Shown: one piece after another, positions 1-13,200 of the stretch
Layout: the number at the start of each line of letters is the position of its first letter
Numbering within the stretch: the first letter of the stretch is position 1
Source of the DNA: Rhyacichthys aspro
Taxonomy: Eukaryota; Chordata; Actinopteri; Gobiiformes; Rhyacichthyidae
Direction: 5' to 3'
Length of the DNA stretch: 64,000 nucleotides
NCBI GenBank assembly: GCA_036850595.1
Contig: CM072148.1
Span: 2,636,100 to 2,700,099, forward strand
The notes under the pieces: generated by a model
Database searches by the model: none
What the model was told of the DNA's origin: nothing
The model's input: only the letters and a program-made list of their open reading frames with translations
Program-made: the position numbers and the translations under genes

Positions 1-379
1 ACAAGCTACTATTGTTTATGCTCTAAAATGTACAGAAGATAATCAACTACAAACATCACATAACAATACTGTACAATATAAGTAAATTATATTTTTATAT
101 ATGATATAATTAAATTAAATTGGTAACACTTTGTTAAGCATTAATAGATGTGTAAGTAATAATAATTTAATAAACTATTTATAGCCACAAATATAATTTT
201 TGGGTTTTTGTTAAGACTAAAACATTTATAAAAATTTTTTATAATGTAATAGTGATCATTAATGTTGTATTAATGCTTTGTAAATTATGGATTAAGGATT
301 AATTAAATTGTTACAAATATCAACTAATGCTTAATAGTGTGAGTTATTCTAAAGTTTACAGTAAATCAAATCATTCACC

Positions 380-480
380 TACACATGAATGTCTTTGGAC
401 AGACACAGAAAGACTGAGGGTTAACTGGGGATTGAACCCATGACCTTCTTGCTCTGAGGCAGACCCCTGTTTGGTCTTGA
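380..480. mobile_element. interspersed-repeat fragment
   Basis: Tgtctttggacagacacaga and ggggattgaacccatgacct resemble a block found in many fish interspersed repeats. Family uncertain. Confidence 0.45.
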
Positions 481-1097
481 TGTCTAGGCTTTTACGTCAT
501 AGACAAGTACACACAATAAAACTATACAGCCGTGGTAATGTGTTTTGTACAGATACTTTTACAATCCTAAATGATGTTTCCAAATCGGTTTCCTTATTTG
601 TAATCTGATATTCCTGGAGTATAATGAGCACTGGAGCTCAGCAGAGCCTCGTTAGAGTCACACTGTTTCTACAAATCGAACTAAACATGCCCAGAAAATT
701 TGGATGGCATATGCAGATATTAAATATTCTCAAGAGAACATCGGAGAGCAGTTGCTGGAAGCTGTTTGCTTAAACCTACTGTATTCTGCAGAACTAATAT
801 TAGATCCCAAAGTGGGGACCAGGGACTGCCACAGGGGCCTGTAGGGAAGCTGTGGAGCCCCGAGAAAAATGAGCACTGGGTAATTTCAGCACTATTTTAA
901 GAATCATGTATTAGGATCTGTGTTCAGTCTGGATTCTGCTGCGCTGGCATCACATTAGTCTCACTGAGTCTGTCTGCTGAAAACATGAGTGCCTACTGTG
1001 CTTCTGGTTTTGTTACATCTAATTTCTATAATAGTAAGGAATTAAAGAGGAAGTAAGTGCTATATAATATTGCTAAAATTAAAGTTAAATATCTGTA

Positions 1098-1430
1098 TGT
1101 TCAAAGGTGCATTTACAGAGGGCAGCAGGGGGCGCAGATCCCTCTCTGTAACCTCCCTGTCAGCGGCGGCCATGTTTGTTACCAGTAAAGACATTAAAGA
1201 CGTTTGTACAAATATGACTCTGTTAGGGTGCAGTGTATTTAAGTATTTTCTTCTTTCTTCTTTATTATACGCGTAGTGTAGTCCTCGTCCCGGATATTAG
1301 AGGTTTGTGTCCAGCTGAGGGTTCTGTGTCAGTGACATAGACATAATTCTACTGATCTCATGTTTAAGAACCATCAAAATGAGAGAGAGAATATATATTT
1401 ATGGACTAAAAGTCACACAGGGCTGCTTTA
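1098..1430 (-). mobile_element. family A MITE-like element, copy 1 (reverse)
   Basis: Shares cctaacagagtc / tttgtacaaa, catggcggc and gcgccccct-type segments with copies 2-4. One end reads (reverse complement) taaagcagccctgtgtgact. It resembles the other end of the element, so short terminal inverted repeats are likely. An ORF of 68 codons across it is an element by-product. Confidence 0.75.
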
Positions 1431-2039
1431 GTCAGGCTTTGTGTGCCGTGGTTGCAGAAAGTGATGGAGCAGGTGAAAACTAGCTACAAGAAAAGAGCTG
1501 TTGTGACTCTACAGCAGCCATCTGGTCATTTGTGATGTTAGCAGGTGAGGTTTGTTGTCAGTGGCTGATCTTATTGGATATTCTTACACTCATCCATCTT
1601 CTTCTGCCAATTATGTTCCTGATTGTGGGGGCAGTTCGTTTGAAGCAAATGAACTATGCTCTCTCTTCACAAAAAACACAATCATCATTCCAAAAACTAA
1701 ATTAGCAACAATCAACACTCACTTACTTCCTTCAAAGGCATCATATGCAGGAATTCCAGGCTGATGTTTGTATCTAGTCAAATCCAGGTTTATTTTGACT
1801 TTTGGTTAAACCTTAGTCATCTATTATTTGTCACAGTTTGGTTTTATTTTCCTTTTGCGTCATGTGTTAGAGGTTAACACTCAAAAACGTCTCTTCCATG
1901 TAAACAAAGAAGTGAAATGATGAAAAACAAGTAGAAGACACTTGGCTTACATCAATATTAAAACTAGAATAAATATGTGATAGAGTGCTATTTTTATTAT
2001 ATTGCAAATTTAACTTGACCTGGTTGTACCTTTTGAAGT

Positions 2040-2185
2040 TTCTTTCTATTTTCTATATTTAAAATTTGTTCTTAGGTCTGCTCTCTTTTTATATTTTCCT
2101 ACACTATTTTTGCACTATATGTGTCACATGTGAATTTCCCCATTGTGGAATAGATAAAGCCTAATCTAATCTAATCTAATCTAAA
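2040..2185 (+). mobile_element. LINE-type 3' tail (L2/Maui-like), truncated
   Basis: Gtgaatttccccattgtgga, gataaagcc and a tail of (taatc) repeats. This is the usual 3' end of fish L2-type retroposons; the rest of the element is absent. Confidence 0.7.
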
Positions 2186-4179
2186 ATAGTTGTCCTTTGT
2201 GTGAGGACTGATTTAATCTTACATAACAATCCTGCACATTACACCTTTAACATTAACTACATTATTAAACAGTGACGTTTGGTAATTCCCTGTATTCTAA
2301 AGCTAACATGACATAAGCTGATTTGGAGCTACTGCGTTGGAGCTGAGCCACACCTTTGTGTTTAGTGAATCGACCCCCCTGCTGAGTGTGACTGTGGAGC
2401 ATCATCTCCTCCGTGACAGCACCCCCGCCTGCTCACTGTGTTTGAGGTCCTCGCCGCTGAGGTAACTGCTGGCAGAGACAGGGATACTGGGATGGGCTGG
2501 GACGGTGTGCACTGTGAGGCAGTCACATGCTGTGACTCGTTCCCTCAGTGTCAAGTTATCCTGCGCTGAGAATAAAGCTCTCTAGTTAAATCCTTCAAAA
2601 TAATGTTGTTAACAATCATTAGACGAGATCTGCTCAACGCTTTGGACACAGCCTTTTGGATTATTTAACATTTTGCTTACTTGCCATGAGGTTTAGACAG
2701 TTCAGGCTCCCTTCTGGATAGACCTTGGATGGAGACAAATGAATAATGAACAACTTAAAATCAACAATTTAACAGCAATATTCCCATGCTTCTTGTTTCC
2801 TTGTTCGACTCTGATCAGTGCTGTCAAGAGTTCATCTTTGAATGTCTGACTATTTTTGCTTTTGCTTAGTAATATTCATCTTACTCGATGGGAAAAAAAA
2901 CAGAATGTAGTTTTGGGAAAATAAATAAATAAATAACTTTCATTAAATTAATTAGTGCTGCGTTGATATGACCTTTCACCTTTGAACAGCAAACCGTAAC
3001 CCCACCCTAACCCAGTACCAATTAAAGAATCAAATGCATTCTACAGTTTTCATAGACATCCGCGTCATTCTCAAGAAATACTTCAAAACTGATGAACTGA
3101 TGAACATGATCCTTGTTTTACTTGGATAAATTGGGCTGTGATTAAATGTAGACATTTTTGATCTAGCTAGTACTGCCCCTGCCAGATTTTTAAAAAACAT
3201 TTTAAGAGATGTTAATAAAGTTAATACAGATCCTTTCCCATTCATTTTAATAAGTTAGAAAACTAAAACCGCTAAATAAAAAGTTTCTAGATGACAAACT
3301 GAGTGGTTGTTTTTCATAAAGTTGGTGAGAAAGGAGCTCAATGCAACAGAACAAAAAAGAGGATACGTTAGCATAGAAATGTATTATTTAGCATGATAGC
3401 TATAACTTAAGCTAATTTATTGGTTAGTTACTATGGTTACTCGACCACGCTGGTACAATTTGACAAATAGTTGTTCTGATTAAAAAACAGCTTAATATCG
3501 AGCTAATCTCTGATGTTCTCTCTGAGGCTCTGGTATTAAACGCATGTCTTAGTTGGGAACATTTGTCAAAACCATCTTGTTTAATCAAATTTGCGATGTT
3601 TAGTTGCTTATGCTAATGCTAATTCAACTGTTAACAATATATTGCGTTCGACGTAACTGACGGCACCAAGATGCGCACGCAACTTATGTTTTTTTTTTTT
3701 TTTTTTTTAAAAAAGTCTATAAATGTTAATGAAAAACAAATTAGCATTGACATGAGGGTCAATGAAGGGTTTAATATAATGAAGTATTTTTTTTAAGCAT
3801 TATTAGTTTTTCATTCATTCTGTCAACTTTAGCCTCCTGGTGCATTATGGGATACGAATTAAGTACAGCGGTAATCTTTGGAGTTGAAGCAAAGGTAAAA
3901 GTTAAAAGTGAAATACGTGATTTAAATATTTATTTCATACTATTTCAACTATATTTACGTTAAACTATTTAAGGTATAAGTGCCACACGTTGACACATAT
4001 ACACATATATATTTAGTTATGCTTGTGGATTTACTTTAGCAATTAGCTGCTAACCCAACCTAGCCAACATCTGTTTAAGCTAAAACTGGTCGAAAACGTA
4101 TCCACTTGTAGCTAGCATTTCCAGTTAGCTTTCTCCACCGAAATAATTTGAAATGAAATGTGACATAAACTATTTTTAC

Positions 4180-4604
4180 TGCAGACAGCGTTAAAAGAGA
4201 AGACTTCCGGGACAAACCCATCTTATTATGAAGGTAAACCGAGCATATGTCCGGTGTGTGTGTCTGTGCGGGGCTTGATGGCTCTCCCCGGTGCGCCTGA
4301 ACTCCGCTACCTGACTCCGCAGACGCGTCCAGCGGCTGAGAGGACGTACGCTCACGGGGGGGACCGCTCTTTTCTTTTTTACTTTACTTTCTCCGTTTGA
4401 GGAAACTTGTGCGCGGCTCTGAATTCTTCATTTCCCCTCCTCTTTTAATAGTCATCCTCTCGACAAACGAAGTGAGTTTGGATATCTGCGGGGGGAGGAG
4501 GCAGAGGAGCGGCTCTCAGATGGAGCTCCGGGGCTCCGGGAGCACAGGGCGCACAGCGGACCCGGAGTGACTGACTCACGCTGGTGGATGGACGCTGCTC
4601 CCTG
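4180..4604 (+). promoter_or_regulatory. CpG-rich putative promoter region of cacna1h
   Basis: This is the only strongly CG-rich, CpG-dense patch between the left edge and the start codon; its surroundings are AT-rich. It contains ACTTCCGG at 4203-4210, an ETS/GABP-type site, and no convincing TATA box. That fits a CpG-island promoter with dispersed starts. It ends in the donor of putative exon 1. The transcription start cannot be fixed from sequence. Confidence 0.55.
4240..4604 (+). other. cacna1h: putative non-coding exon 1 (5' UTR); left boundary uncertain
   Basis: The right end CCTG|GTAAGA at 4604/4605 is a near-perfect U2 donor. The matching acceptor (CCTCTTTAG) at 9991-10000 lies 24 nt before the start codon, so an upstream non-coding exon is needed. 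The exon holds several upstream ATGs: 4278 (40-codon ORF), 4520 (16 codons, TGA at 4568-4570) and 4588 (runs across the splice). The left boundary is a placeholder because the start site is unknown. Confidence 0.5.
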
Positions 4605-6211
4605 GTAAGAACCGCTGCCAAAGTTTTTACCTTTTTTTTGGTCTTATAATGTCATCTACTTTCGGAGACCTTCTGTCCTGGGCGCTGCTTTAGAGAAATG
4701 ACTGTGGCACAATAGAAAATGTCCAGCTTCATGATGTCGCCTTTCGTTAGTGACGAAGGGTCCTCCAGAATAGAGAGAATTTATTTACACAAATAAGCCA
4801 GCAGCATTCATATTGACGTGTTTATATTGATAAATGCTGAAACTTGTCTTCAGTTTTCTGTGTTTGTACAATTTCATTATTATATATTTAATTGCTCATT
4901 CATTTGGATATTACTGGGATTTGCTATTCTCATTAATACAGTCGTTTTACTTGGCCTTTTCGGTGATATAACCTCTACAATGGGAAGTGTTTGAATATAT
5001 GCTCTTTTGTGTGTGGTCTGAAAAGTCTGCTGTTGGACAATTTCTGCATTTGTGACGCACCTATGTACAGTGTGAATAGGCTGCAAAATGTAGTTAGTAC
5101 ATTTTCTTCTGTGCAAGATTCAGAGCAGCAATTTTAATCTCATAATGTGGCTGTTAGCAAAAGCGCCGGTTTAATGAAAAGGTTTTGAAAAGCCTCCAGC
5201 AGCTCTTAATACTCGCTTCTGTAACGCTTAATTGATGTGTGCCCAATAGCTACTTTTGAGTCACAACAAAACGCCTTAAACTGTGCGGCCCTGAGCTCTC
5301 CACACAACGCTGCGTGCCCATAATGGAAGAAAAGAAGAAGGACACTGGCAGATTCAATCATTATTTTGTCTGAACCAGGTACAGTACACTCCTCTCGGGT
5401 TTGTAACATTCTGCCAGCTCTCTACTTGTTCAGGTATACTGTAGGGAGAGTCTTGGCCCCAGATTTCTATTGTCTCCCATTTCTTCTTCGTGTTAGTTGT
5501 CAGAATGATTCAACTCCAGCTCCAATTCAATAACAAACCGGTGGCTTAGGAATAAATACACTTGGATCTCTGGGGATCAATAAGCGATGGAGCACACGGT
5601 GCACCAGCGGGGAGCGCTTACTGTGTACTCGCGACAATGAGGAGGGCTGTGTCACATGCTCTTATCTTTTTCCTGCCAAACTCTTCAGTATACTGCCCAA
5701 TAAAACTGAAAATACATTAGAAGACTTGAGCAAAATGTATCTCAGTCTAAACTGGCATTATTTATGCTTGCAGGTCCAAAAATGTTACAAATTGCAGCAA
5801 AGTTTGACACTTAACATAATCACAAGGCATTCCCAGTGGGACTCTATAAAAATGAGCAACAAACATAGCGGAAAATAATCTATTTGCCTAGATTGCCTTG
5901 AAACCAATATTATGATTATTTTTTTTCTGCATTTTTACATCCACAATGAATAAATATAGCAACACTTAAGCTTAACTTTGCTTAACAAACCCATATTTCT
6001 TGTTGGTCAGGCCTTATGTTATTATGAAATCATAAATATAACCTCTTTGGACCTCATTATCACTTGTGCCTCTAAATTATGTTGTTTTAACACAATTTTG
6101 TATTTGTTCAATTATTTTGACGAGAAAAGTGTGAATATCTGTCACAAACTATACAAGGATTTATTTGTGATATGGATGTTGCACTTTGTTGACAATAAAT
6201 TTGTGATTTAT

Positions 6212-6566
6212 TGTGCAGCCATATTAAAAGTAACTTTTAGCCTAAAATATATATATTCTCACACTCATTGATGGTTCTTAGACTGAGATCAGTAGAATCA
6301 GGCCTATCTCACTGACACAGAATATAACTTTCCTGTCCCGGGACGAGGACTACACGATGCATATAATAAAGAAAATAGTCCTAACAGAGTCGTATTTGTA
6401 CAAAATACACTAAAATGATCCTCCTGTTTCAGAGACATGTTCTTTCTTCCAAACTTGCCGTCTTAAACGTCTCTACTGATAAACAAACATGGCGGCGCTG
6501 ACAGTGAGGTCACACAGAGAGGGATGTGCGCCCCCTACAGGATGAAAGTCAAACAGGGCTGCTTTA
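6212..6566 (+). mobile_element. family A MITE-like element, copy 2
   Basis: Most complete copy. The right end aaacagggctgcttta is the inverted counterpart of the left end of copy 1. Includes tgatggttcttagactgaga and aaacaaacatggcggc. About 350 bp, no coding capacity. Confidence 0.8.
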
Positions 6567-7575
6567 AATGTGCAAATAGAAAATGTAGAAGAATTCAAAC
6601 TGTAAAATTATGATTGCAAAAGGTTCTTCGTAAGGAAATAACGCTCCGCACATATAAGCTTTTGTATTTAGGTCTTAAATATGTCTTGAGCGTTTGATAT
6701 ATAATGACTAAGAGTCCACTTCTGTCTGAACCCCCTGAAGCTCATTAATGGTTATGACCACAAACAGCCGTCTATAGAAAGTGCCCTTCAGCTGATTTCA
6801 TGTTAAATCACAACTCAAGTGTAATAAGTCTGTGAGCTTCAACTTAAACTAATCAACTTAAGCATAGAGAACTGTTAATGTCAGTCTTTATTCCCCGTAT
6901 AGCAACACGTCGCCACCGCTGCTCACTAAGCCACTTTCTCCGTGTGCGTCCAGATTGTTTAAAGCTCGTCTGGATTAAAAGCATCAGCGGTAATGACCTC
7001 TTGTCATCGCACAGAAGCGCAGCTGTGGGATTACTGTATAACAAAGGGATCGGAGTGCTTCCTGTTGTCTGCATTGAGCCTGTTTGCACCTTGGCTAATA
7101 GCTACCTCTGTTTAACTGTAGCTTGGTATATATGTTCCCATACATTGTTACTCACCGAGACTGGGCTATTCTACTCAGTATATTGTTATTTCACAGAATA
7201 TCTTTCTTCCGAGGGTTAAAAAAGTCAGCTCTCAATCTCAGCCTGGAGACTCAAGAAATTGGTGTTGTAACATGGCCACTACAGTCTCCTTTTCTTTTAT
7301 CTTCTAGAGCGTTCTACAATATCAAAACCAGAGAAGCATCATAATCTTGCATCATATTGAGTCATCTTTTATTCACACATCTCTTTTAAACTAAATGAAC
7401 TCCCAAATCAAACACAATATGCAATAACTGTTTTGAATAATATGATGACTTTCACACAGTAAAGGTTTATTTAAACAAGAATGACTTGATTTTTTACTGG
7501 TGCATGTAGTTTGACAGTTGAATCACCTATTATATTATTAGCTTATTGTAACAGGAATAATCTGTGAAAAAATGA

Positions 7576-8050
7576 GATCTTAAGATGTGATCTAGTCTTT
7601 ATAATTAAGGATTTTAATAGATGAGAATGATCAGTCCACAGCAGGATTTTGTCCAATCACAGCTCACTTCAGGTAAAAAGGAGCGCTCCCATTGGTCGAC
7701 ACTGGGAGCGAAGGAACAAGGAAATAAATGAAGGAAATTGATTATTCTGTTGGAAAATACACCTTATTTTACAGTGAAACAGCTAAAAAAAGATAAAAAT
7801 AGAGAAAGGAGCAAATTAAATGTGGAAAAATATTGGCAGTGTTTAACGAGGCAGAGATAATTACAGGATCACTACAAAGTAACTGTAAAATCAATGCTAA
7901 AAGTTCAAGGTAATCTGTGAACTTCGATTTAATCTAACGTATTAGTATTTGTGGTGTAAAATTGGTCTGGTTTTACCTTTTTTAATAAAAGAAAAAGAGA
8001 GGTCCCTTTTGAGGGAGAGTGGTGTCTGAGACCGGGACAAAAAAATCAGG
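7576..8050 (-). mobile_element. family B dispersed element, copy 1 (reverse, divergent)
   Basis: Contains aaaaaggagcgctcccattgg, gtttaacgaggcagagataa and attagtattt, shared with the copies at 40.4, 46.4 and 59.5 kb. No coding capacity seen. Confidence 0.75.
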
Positions 8051-8061
8051 TAGTGAAGCTT

Positions 8062-8350
8062 TAATTAAATTTGATTCAGAAAATGTGAAGAAATGCAAGG
8101 CTCTCGACTTCCACTCGTCAAAGCAGGAGCTAAATCAATATTAAAGACTGAACCAGGACTAAATCAAGACTAAATAGGTCTAAACTAGGACTTTTTTACT
8201 TAGACGCACCACAGTTTGATTTAATGCTCTGTTTGGATAAAGATGTTGAGGCATAAAGAAAATGTCCATCACATTGAAGACTATAATGTTATTGTGATAA
8301 AGATATTCCGATAACGATAATACTGCATGTGCTGTGATAATAATACATGT
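8062..8350. mobile_element. family C dispersed element, copy 1
   Basis: Contains cgtcaaagcaggagctaaat, gaaccaggactaaatcaaga and a gataacgataatact end. It abuts family B copy 1. Confidence 0.75.
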
Positions 8351-9194
8351 GAGATATATTTTTATTTCAATATATCTTATTATAATTACATGTTGTCATA
8401 AGAGAGTATTATTGTTTATCTCTGTAGAAAGAACAAAGCCTCAAGCTAATCATCTTCTAAAGTGATTGTATTACTGTCAGTGAAAACAAAAATGCAAAAT
8501 GCCAATCATAATTATAGGAAATGTTTTCACAAAGATTTCCTCACTGCTCTTCGAATGTGTCGACAGAAAAGAGCAAATGGTGTCATCTTTCAGCAGCTTG
8601 TTTGGTTCAGCCGGTGATTTAAAATGAAGGACAGTAAAAAACAAAGTCAAAACAGTAATTCATTGCACGGAGAAGCTTTTAGCTGTAAGTGATTGTATTT
8701 CCACAGATGTGTTTTAGATCGGTGCTTAGATAAATGACTAATTGATTAAATAAAAAAATCAGCTCGTGTTTCTCTTGATTGCAATGGAGATTATGATAGG
8801 GCTAAACACAGAATTAAAATATTAATGTAATTGCAATGTGGCTAAGTGCAGTGTCTAAATCATGAAGGTTGGAACATGTGATGGTGGAGCATGACGAAGC
8901 TGCAGATGTGCTGCAAATGAAAATGACCACTGTCACTAAATACATATTGGAATAAGCATTCCAGATCATCACTACTTGGTTCGTATTGACTCACTGTCAT
9001 TAAATATTGTAAATCCAGGCGGTGAGAGTAATTCATTTGTGTGTCTTCATGAGTTAAAGAGCAGAGCTGGGTGATGTTGCATTATGATGATGATGATGAT
9101 GAGCAGAGGTTGGAGGCTTCTGTTGTGAGTCTTAGCTTTACATTGAGAATGTTTGCTGCTCTGACAAAGGAAGAAGTTGATTGACTTATGTTAT

Positions 9195-9508
9195 TAAAGG
9201 CACCCTGCATAACAGACCATAAATATATCTTCTCACTCTCATTTTGATGGTTCTTAGACTGAGACCAGGAGAATCAGGTCTATCTCACTGACACAGAACC
9301 CTCAGGTGACAGAACCCTTCAATATAACTTTCCTGTCCCATGATGTCTACACTACACATAGAATAAAGAAAACAGACCAATACACCGGGCCCTAACAGAG
9401 TCTGATTTGTACAAAATACACTGAAATGATCTACTGTTTCAGAGACATATTCTTTTTTCCAGACTTGCCATCTTAAACGTCTCTACTGGTAATTAAAGAG
9501 GGATATGC
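9195..9508 (+). mobile_element. family A MITE-like element, copy 3 (right part shortened)
   Basis: Begins taaaggcaccctgcataaca, then tttgatggttcttagactga as in copies 1 and 2. The right third is truncated. Confidence 0.75.
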
Positions 9509-10000
9509 ATAAAAGTTAGTCTTTAAGTTACAGGTATCTTCAATGATGAAGTCTATTGCATTTAACTGTTGTTTTATGATAAAATCGAAGATAAGGTATT
9601 GTTTATCTTTATAGAAATAAAGAATACCCATTCAATTTACAATGACAAAAAATCTAAGTAAAATGGGTCTTTTTTACAGCTTTTTTAATTTGCAGGATAA
9701 ATTGTGTTCTCATGTGGCTGGCTTCCCTGTGATGGTGTTCTCTGATTGGTTGTATGTCTATCCAGTCGGGTCTAGAGGCAGTTGAATCTGCGTCTGTGGT
9801 ACTCCCCTCCAGCAATCCAACTCACATCCACAGAGAACAGATAAAGTTTATTATTTTCTGCCAGTACAAAATGTATTAAAAATAATCTGTTGACAGAAAA
9901 TAGTTTTGACAATCTGTCATTAAACTGAGTTTTGTCATAATCACTGTTGGTTCAACACCCGGCTCTGCTCAAACAGTGGATGCCCCTGCGCCCTCTTTAG

Positions 10001-10028
10001 GTTCCGGCTGCTCACAGCACAGCCATGA
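10001..10028 (+). promoter_or_regulatory. end of an upstream ORF that overlaps the start codon (ATGA)
   Basis: If exon 1 (donor 4604) is joined to 10001, the ATG at 4588 opens a 14-codon ORF, MDAAPWFRLLTAQP. Its TGA at 10026-10028 overlaps the channel ATG (10025-10027) as ATGA. Such stop-start overlap could limit or permit reinitiation at the channel start. It depends on the inferred exon 1 splice. Confidence 0.4.
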
Positions 10029-10275
10029 CGGGCCGAACCCAGGACCCAGACCTGCATGAGCAGCAGCGCGGCCCGACAGACGAGGAGGGGGACGAGGAGG
10101 AGGAGGGGGACAAGGTGCATGTGTCTGTGGAGAGAGAGGACAGGCCGCCGGAGCAGGAGAAGGAAGAGCAGGAGAAGGAGGAGCTGCCGTACCCCTCTCT
10201 AGCACCAGTGGTCCTCCTGGCTCTGACCCAACACAGCCCGCCCCGCTCCTGGTGCCTTCGAGCCGTCTGCCACCC
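10001..10275 (+). CDS. cacna1h: exon 2: start codon and N-terminus of CaV3.2 (coding from 10025, residues 1-84)
   Basis: Acceptor TTTAG ends at 10000. The ATG at 10025 has a purine at -3. The N-terminus is strongly acidic (residues 19-29 mostly D/E; again 49-53). It then enters the conserved block ELPYPSLAPVV and PRSWCLRAVCH just before IS1, so the frame and the start region are secure. The exon ends inside a Pro codon (CC|A) at 10275. It is followed by ATATCCTTCT, a U12-type AT-AC donor, not by GT. Reading through would leave the family sequence immediately (YPSPETL in place of PWFE). Confidence 0.9.
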
Positions 10276-13200
10276 ATATCCTTCTCCTGAAACGCTTGTA
10301 ACGTGTCTGTTTACATGTGCTCCAGTGTCAGAGACACATGGTGTGTTTGTGTTTGAGCTCTGGGCTCGCTCACAGCTGCAGGACCTACACAGAACAGTGT
10401 CGAGATGTTTACTTTAGGTCTAAACACAAGGGAGGCTCGGGGGTCAGCGCCGTTCATGTGAGTGTATGTGGGACTATAGGACCTCAGGTATTTCCTTGGA
10501 CCCATTAGTCGCAGAAAAAGATGGCTAACATTTTTCCCTGATTGGAGGTTTCCATAGTGACAAGCCCTAATGAACCTCCGAGGTTACTATTGGCTGTCAG
10601 TCGAGTTGTTACTGGCCTACATTTGTGCAGCACAAGCAGTCACAAATATTCAAAACGCCATGTCACCTCCAGAACCTGGCTGCTGTCGTCTTTGTCTCAC
10701 CTCACATTCCCCTCCCTGTCTCTCACTCTCTTTCTCTTCCACTTCTGCTGGAGACACCAAGGTGTGAGTGTGTGAGCGTTTATCAGGAGTCGGTGTGTGA
10801 GGCTATGAATACTCTGAAGCTGGCATAAACGTCAGCAACACCTCAGGGATTTGTCAAGGCTTCCAAATTGAATCTTTTCTACCGCTTATGGCTGGAAGTG
10901 TGCGTGAGCGCCTGTGTGTGTTGGGCGTGCACTTGGGTTTGTGGTTCTTCTGCTGGTATTTGCTGCCGTCAGCAGTCTCTGTACTTTATAAAATATAAAT
11001 ACATAATTGTGGAGGAAACATGTACACCAAGAGGAAAAGAAACTACAAATGCCAGGCTCTGTAGCCTGCTGGGTTGTTACCATGGTCGCATCTGTGAGCA
11101 GTGTACACTCCCTGTGTCAGCACTAAGTTCGGAGACACACTTCCAAACGCACACACACCAGTGAATGCCCTCACGCAGACGAGGGAATCTCCCATGGAGA
11201 GGCTCTTTAGAGGAATCACCTGGTTGCCTGGCAACAGAGTAGCTCTGCCCCAGCGGCCCGCTTACTTCCGCTCGCTGTACTTGTTTATTTTTGTGGGTCG
11301 CTGTGCCCAGCCGTGAGTGTGCGCTCACAGCAGTTACTGACATGTGTCACATCCTATATGTGATGTATGTGGAGTATTTATACTGTGTACACTTAATGCG
11401 TCTGTGTGCTGTGTGTACTTTACTGTGAGTGATCTGCGGGGGACGTAATGTGGGTGGACGTTGTCCGACAGGGACATTAATGTGAGCACACTGGGGGTGG
11501 AGGTACTTACCGTCAGCTGTAGTACCATTTTTCCTGAGGTGACCCCATCTTCCTTTCTGCCTGTTTTGCGCTCAGTACACAGTATTACAGATTAATTTGC
11601 CGTCTCCTTCCATTTCATTCCACTCAGACTCACAGTCCTCTTTCTTTGCAGCGTGTTTACAGCATCATGTCTCTTCACCCTACAGCACATCCACTATTTA
11701 ACAGCCTCTTTTTTGGAACAAAAACATTGGTTTTGCCGATTACATAACTTTCTCTTGTAATTTGTCAAAGCTGCATTGATTCCCATTATTTTCTTTTCTT
11801 TTGGAGCTTTGATGAACTGTAAGTGAGGAATAAGGAGCCAGTTTTGTAAATGACTCTTCATGACATTTTCCTGTTTCTTTTAAAGCAGCATCATGTACTT
11901 TTTAGGATTTGTCTAACCTTGGCCACAGGGTTCGATGTTGCAGACTTAGTGGGATGTAATATCCCTGGATTTACTGCAAAGAAGACACTGGGTACAGCTT
12001 TTGTTTTCGTGTGTTCTATGACTCTGTGACTGAGTGGTTCACGTGACATTGGAGACAGTTGTTAATTATAGCAAGTTTTTAATAGCTTTTTGGAATAAGA
12101 TTTTTATTATGACATTTTAACAATATTGTTGTGAGATGGGGCCATGTGCTTTGTTTATGAAGAGAGAACTTACTGTATCTCCTCTTTTCAAGTTCTCAGA
12201 AGGAATACTGAAAGTTTTTCAAAGTTTTCTGGGCAGTGTATTGGTTCTTGTGAGGAGATAATGGTCAGTGTGGCTGCTTTTTGAAGTAACAGTAACAGAG
12301 CTAGAGTGGAATCACTTTAGAATCCCATCACTCAGTTTGATTTGGTTTTATCTAAAGCCAAGCACTTAACAACACAGTAGAACAGTGTTCCTTTCCTAGT
12401 AGTTTTGAAGTAGCTACACGGTGGCAAGACACGAGACGTTAGCCCCTTTAGCGCGTTGTTGAGCACAAATAATGTGTCATACTTTTGTGTATTCATTTAT
12501 GCTTATTTTCCATGTGCTTTCTGGTTTTGATTAACCCTCTACCTTGTTTGATGTGTGTATTTAACATACAATGAATAAATTAGTCTCTGTTAATATATCT
12601 ATAAACATTGCATTGGTCTTTTTGCTCTTTGCTTTGCTTCTTTTTCATTGGATTACGGATATGTTACTCCAAATCTCCTAGAAACTGTTTGGGAATAGGC
12701 TCAATGCGTTTGCACAGATCATTTTGAAATGGTGCAGATGAATGTAAAGCAGTGGCACTTCTCTGTCATCGTGTCCTATTGACCCTATGTCCCGGAGCTT
12801 CATAACAGCGTAAAATGTTAAATCTATCCATTAGTAACCAGTACAACCCTTGACGTTACATAGCTTTAATGTAACCTATATCACACATAGGGACATACAT
12901 ATAGATGAGTAGAGGTGCAAGGGCAAACACACACACACACACACAGGGCATAACTTATTCAAGAGTGCATGAAAGATTTAAAGCGTTTCCTTTGTTTAAA
13001 GATGAGAAAAGCTGATTGTGTCGCCCTTATACAGAACATGCACCTTTCCCTGCCTGCCTTTCTTCAGCTCCCCTCATCCCCTCATCCGTCCTCCTCACCA
13101 TTTCAACCCTCTTATTTATTTTTCATCTTCTTCCACTTCCCTAAACGGCCTCCGTGGTCTTAATTGGGTTGAGCCGCTCGTGCATGTGTGAGGAGACGAC

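Larger units (their letters stand above)
1..4180. other. 5' flank, no gene seen
   Basis: AT-rich sequence without a supported coding region. It holds a transposon-tail-like stretch (about 380-480), a family A MITE-like copy (1098-1430), a LINE-type 3' tail (2040-2185) and a T20 run (3689-3708). The rest shows nothing recognisable. Confidence 0.6.
4605..10000 (+). other. intron 1 (inferred), no coding sequence seen
   Basis: Lies between the inferred exon 1 donor and the exon 2 acceptor. Contains two family A copies (6212-6566 and 9195-9508), a family B copy (7576-8050) abutting a family C copy (8062-8350), and a short GAT-type microsatellite near 9081-9100. The open frames in it are short and show no family similarity. 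Confidence 0.5.

Noticed and set aside
1070..1276. 68-codon ORF in the 5' flank
   Set aside because: Lies on the family A element; the frame is not kept in the other copies.
10025..10417. 130-codon ORF as an unspliced first exon
   Set aside because: After residue 83 it departs from the channel family; the AT-AC splice at 10275 restores PWFE.
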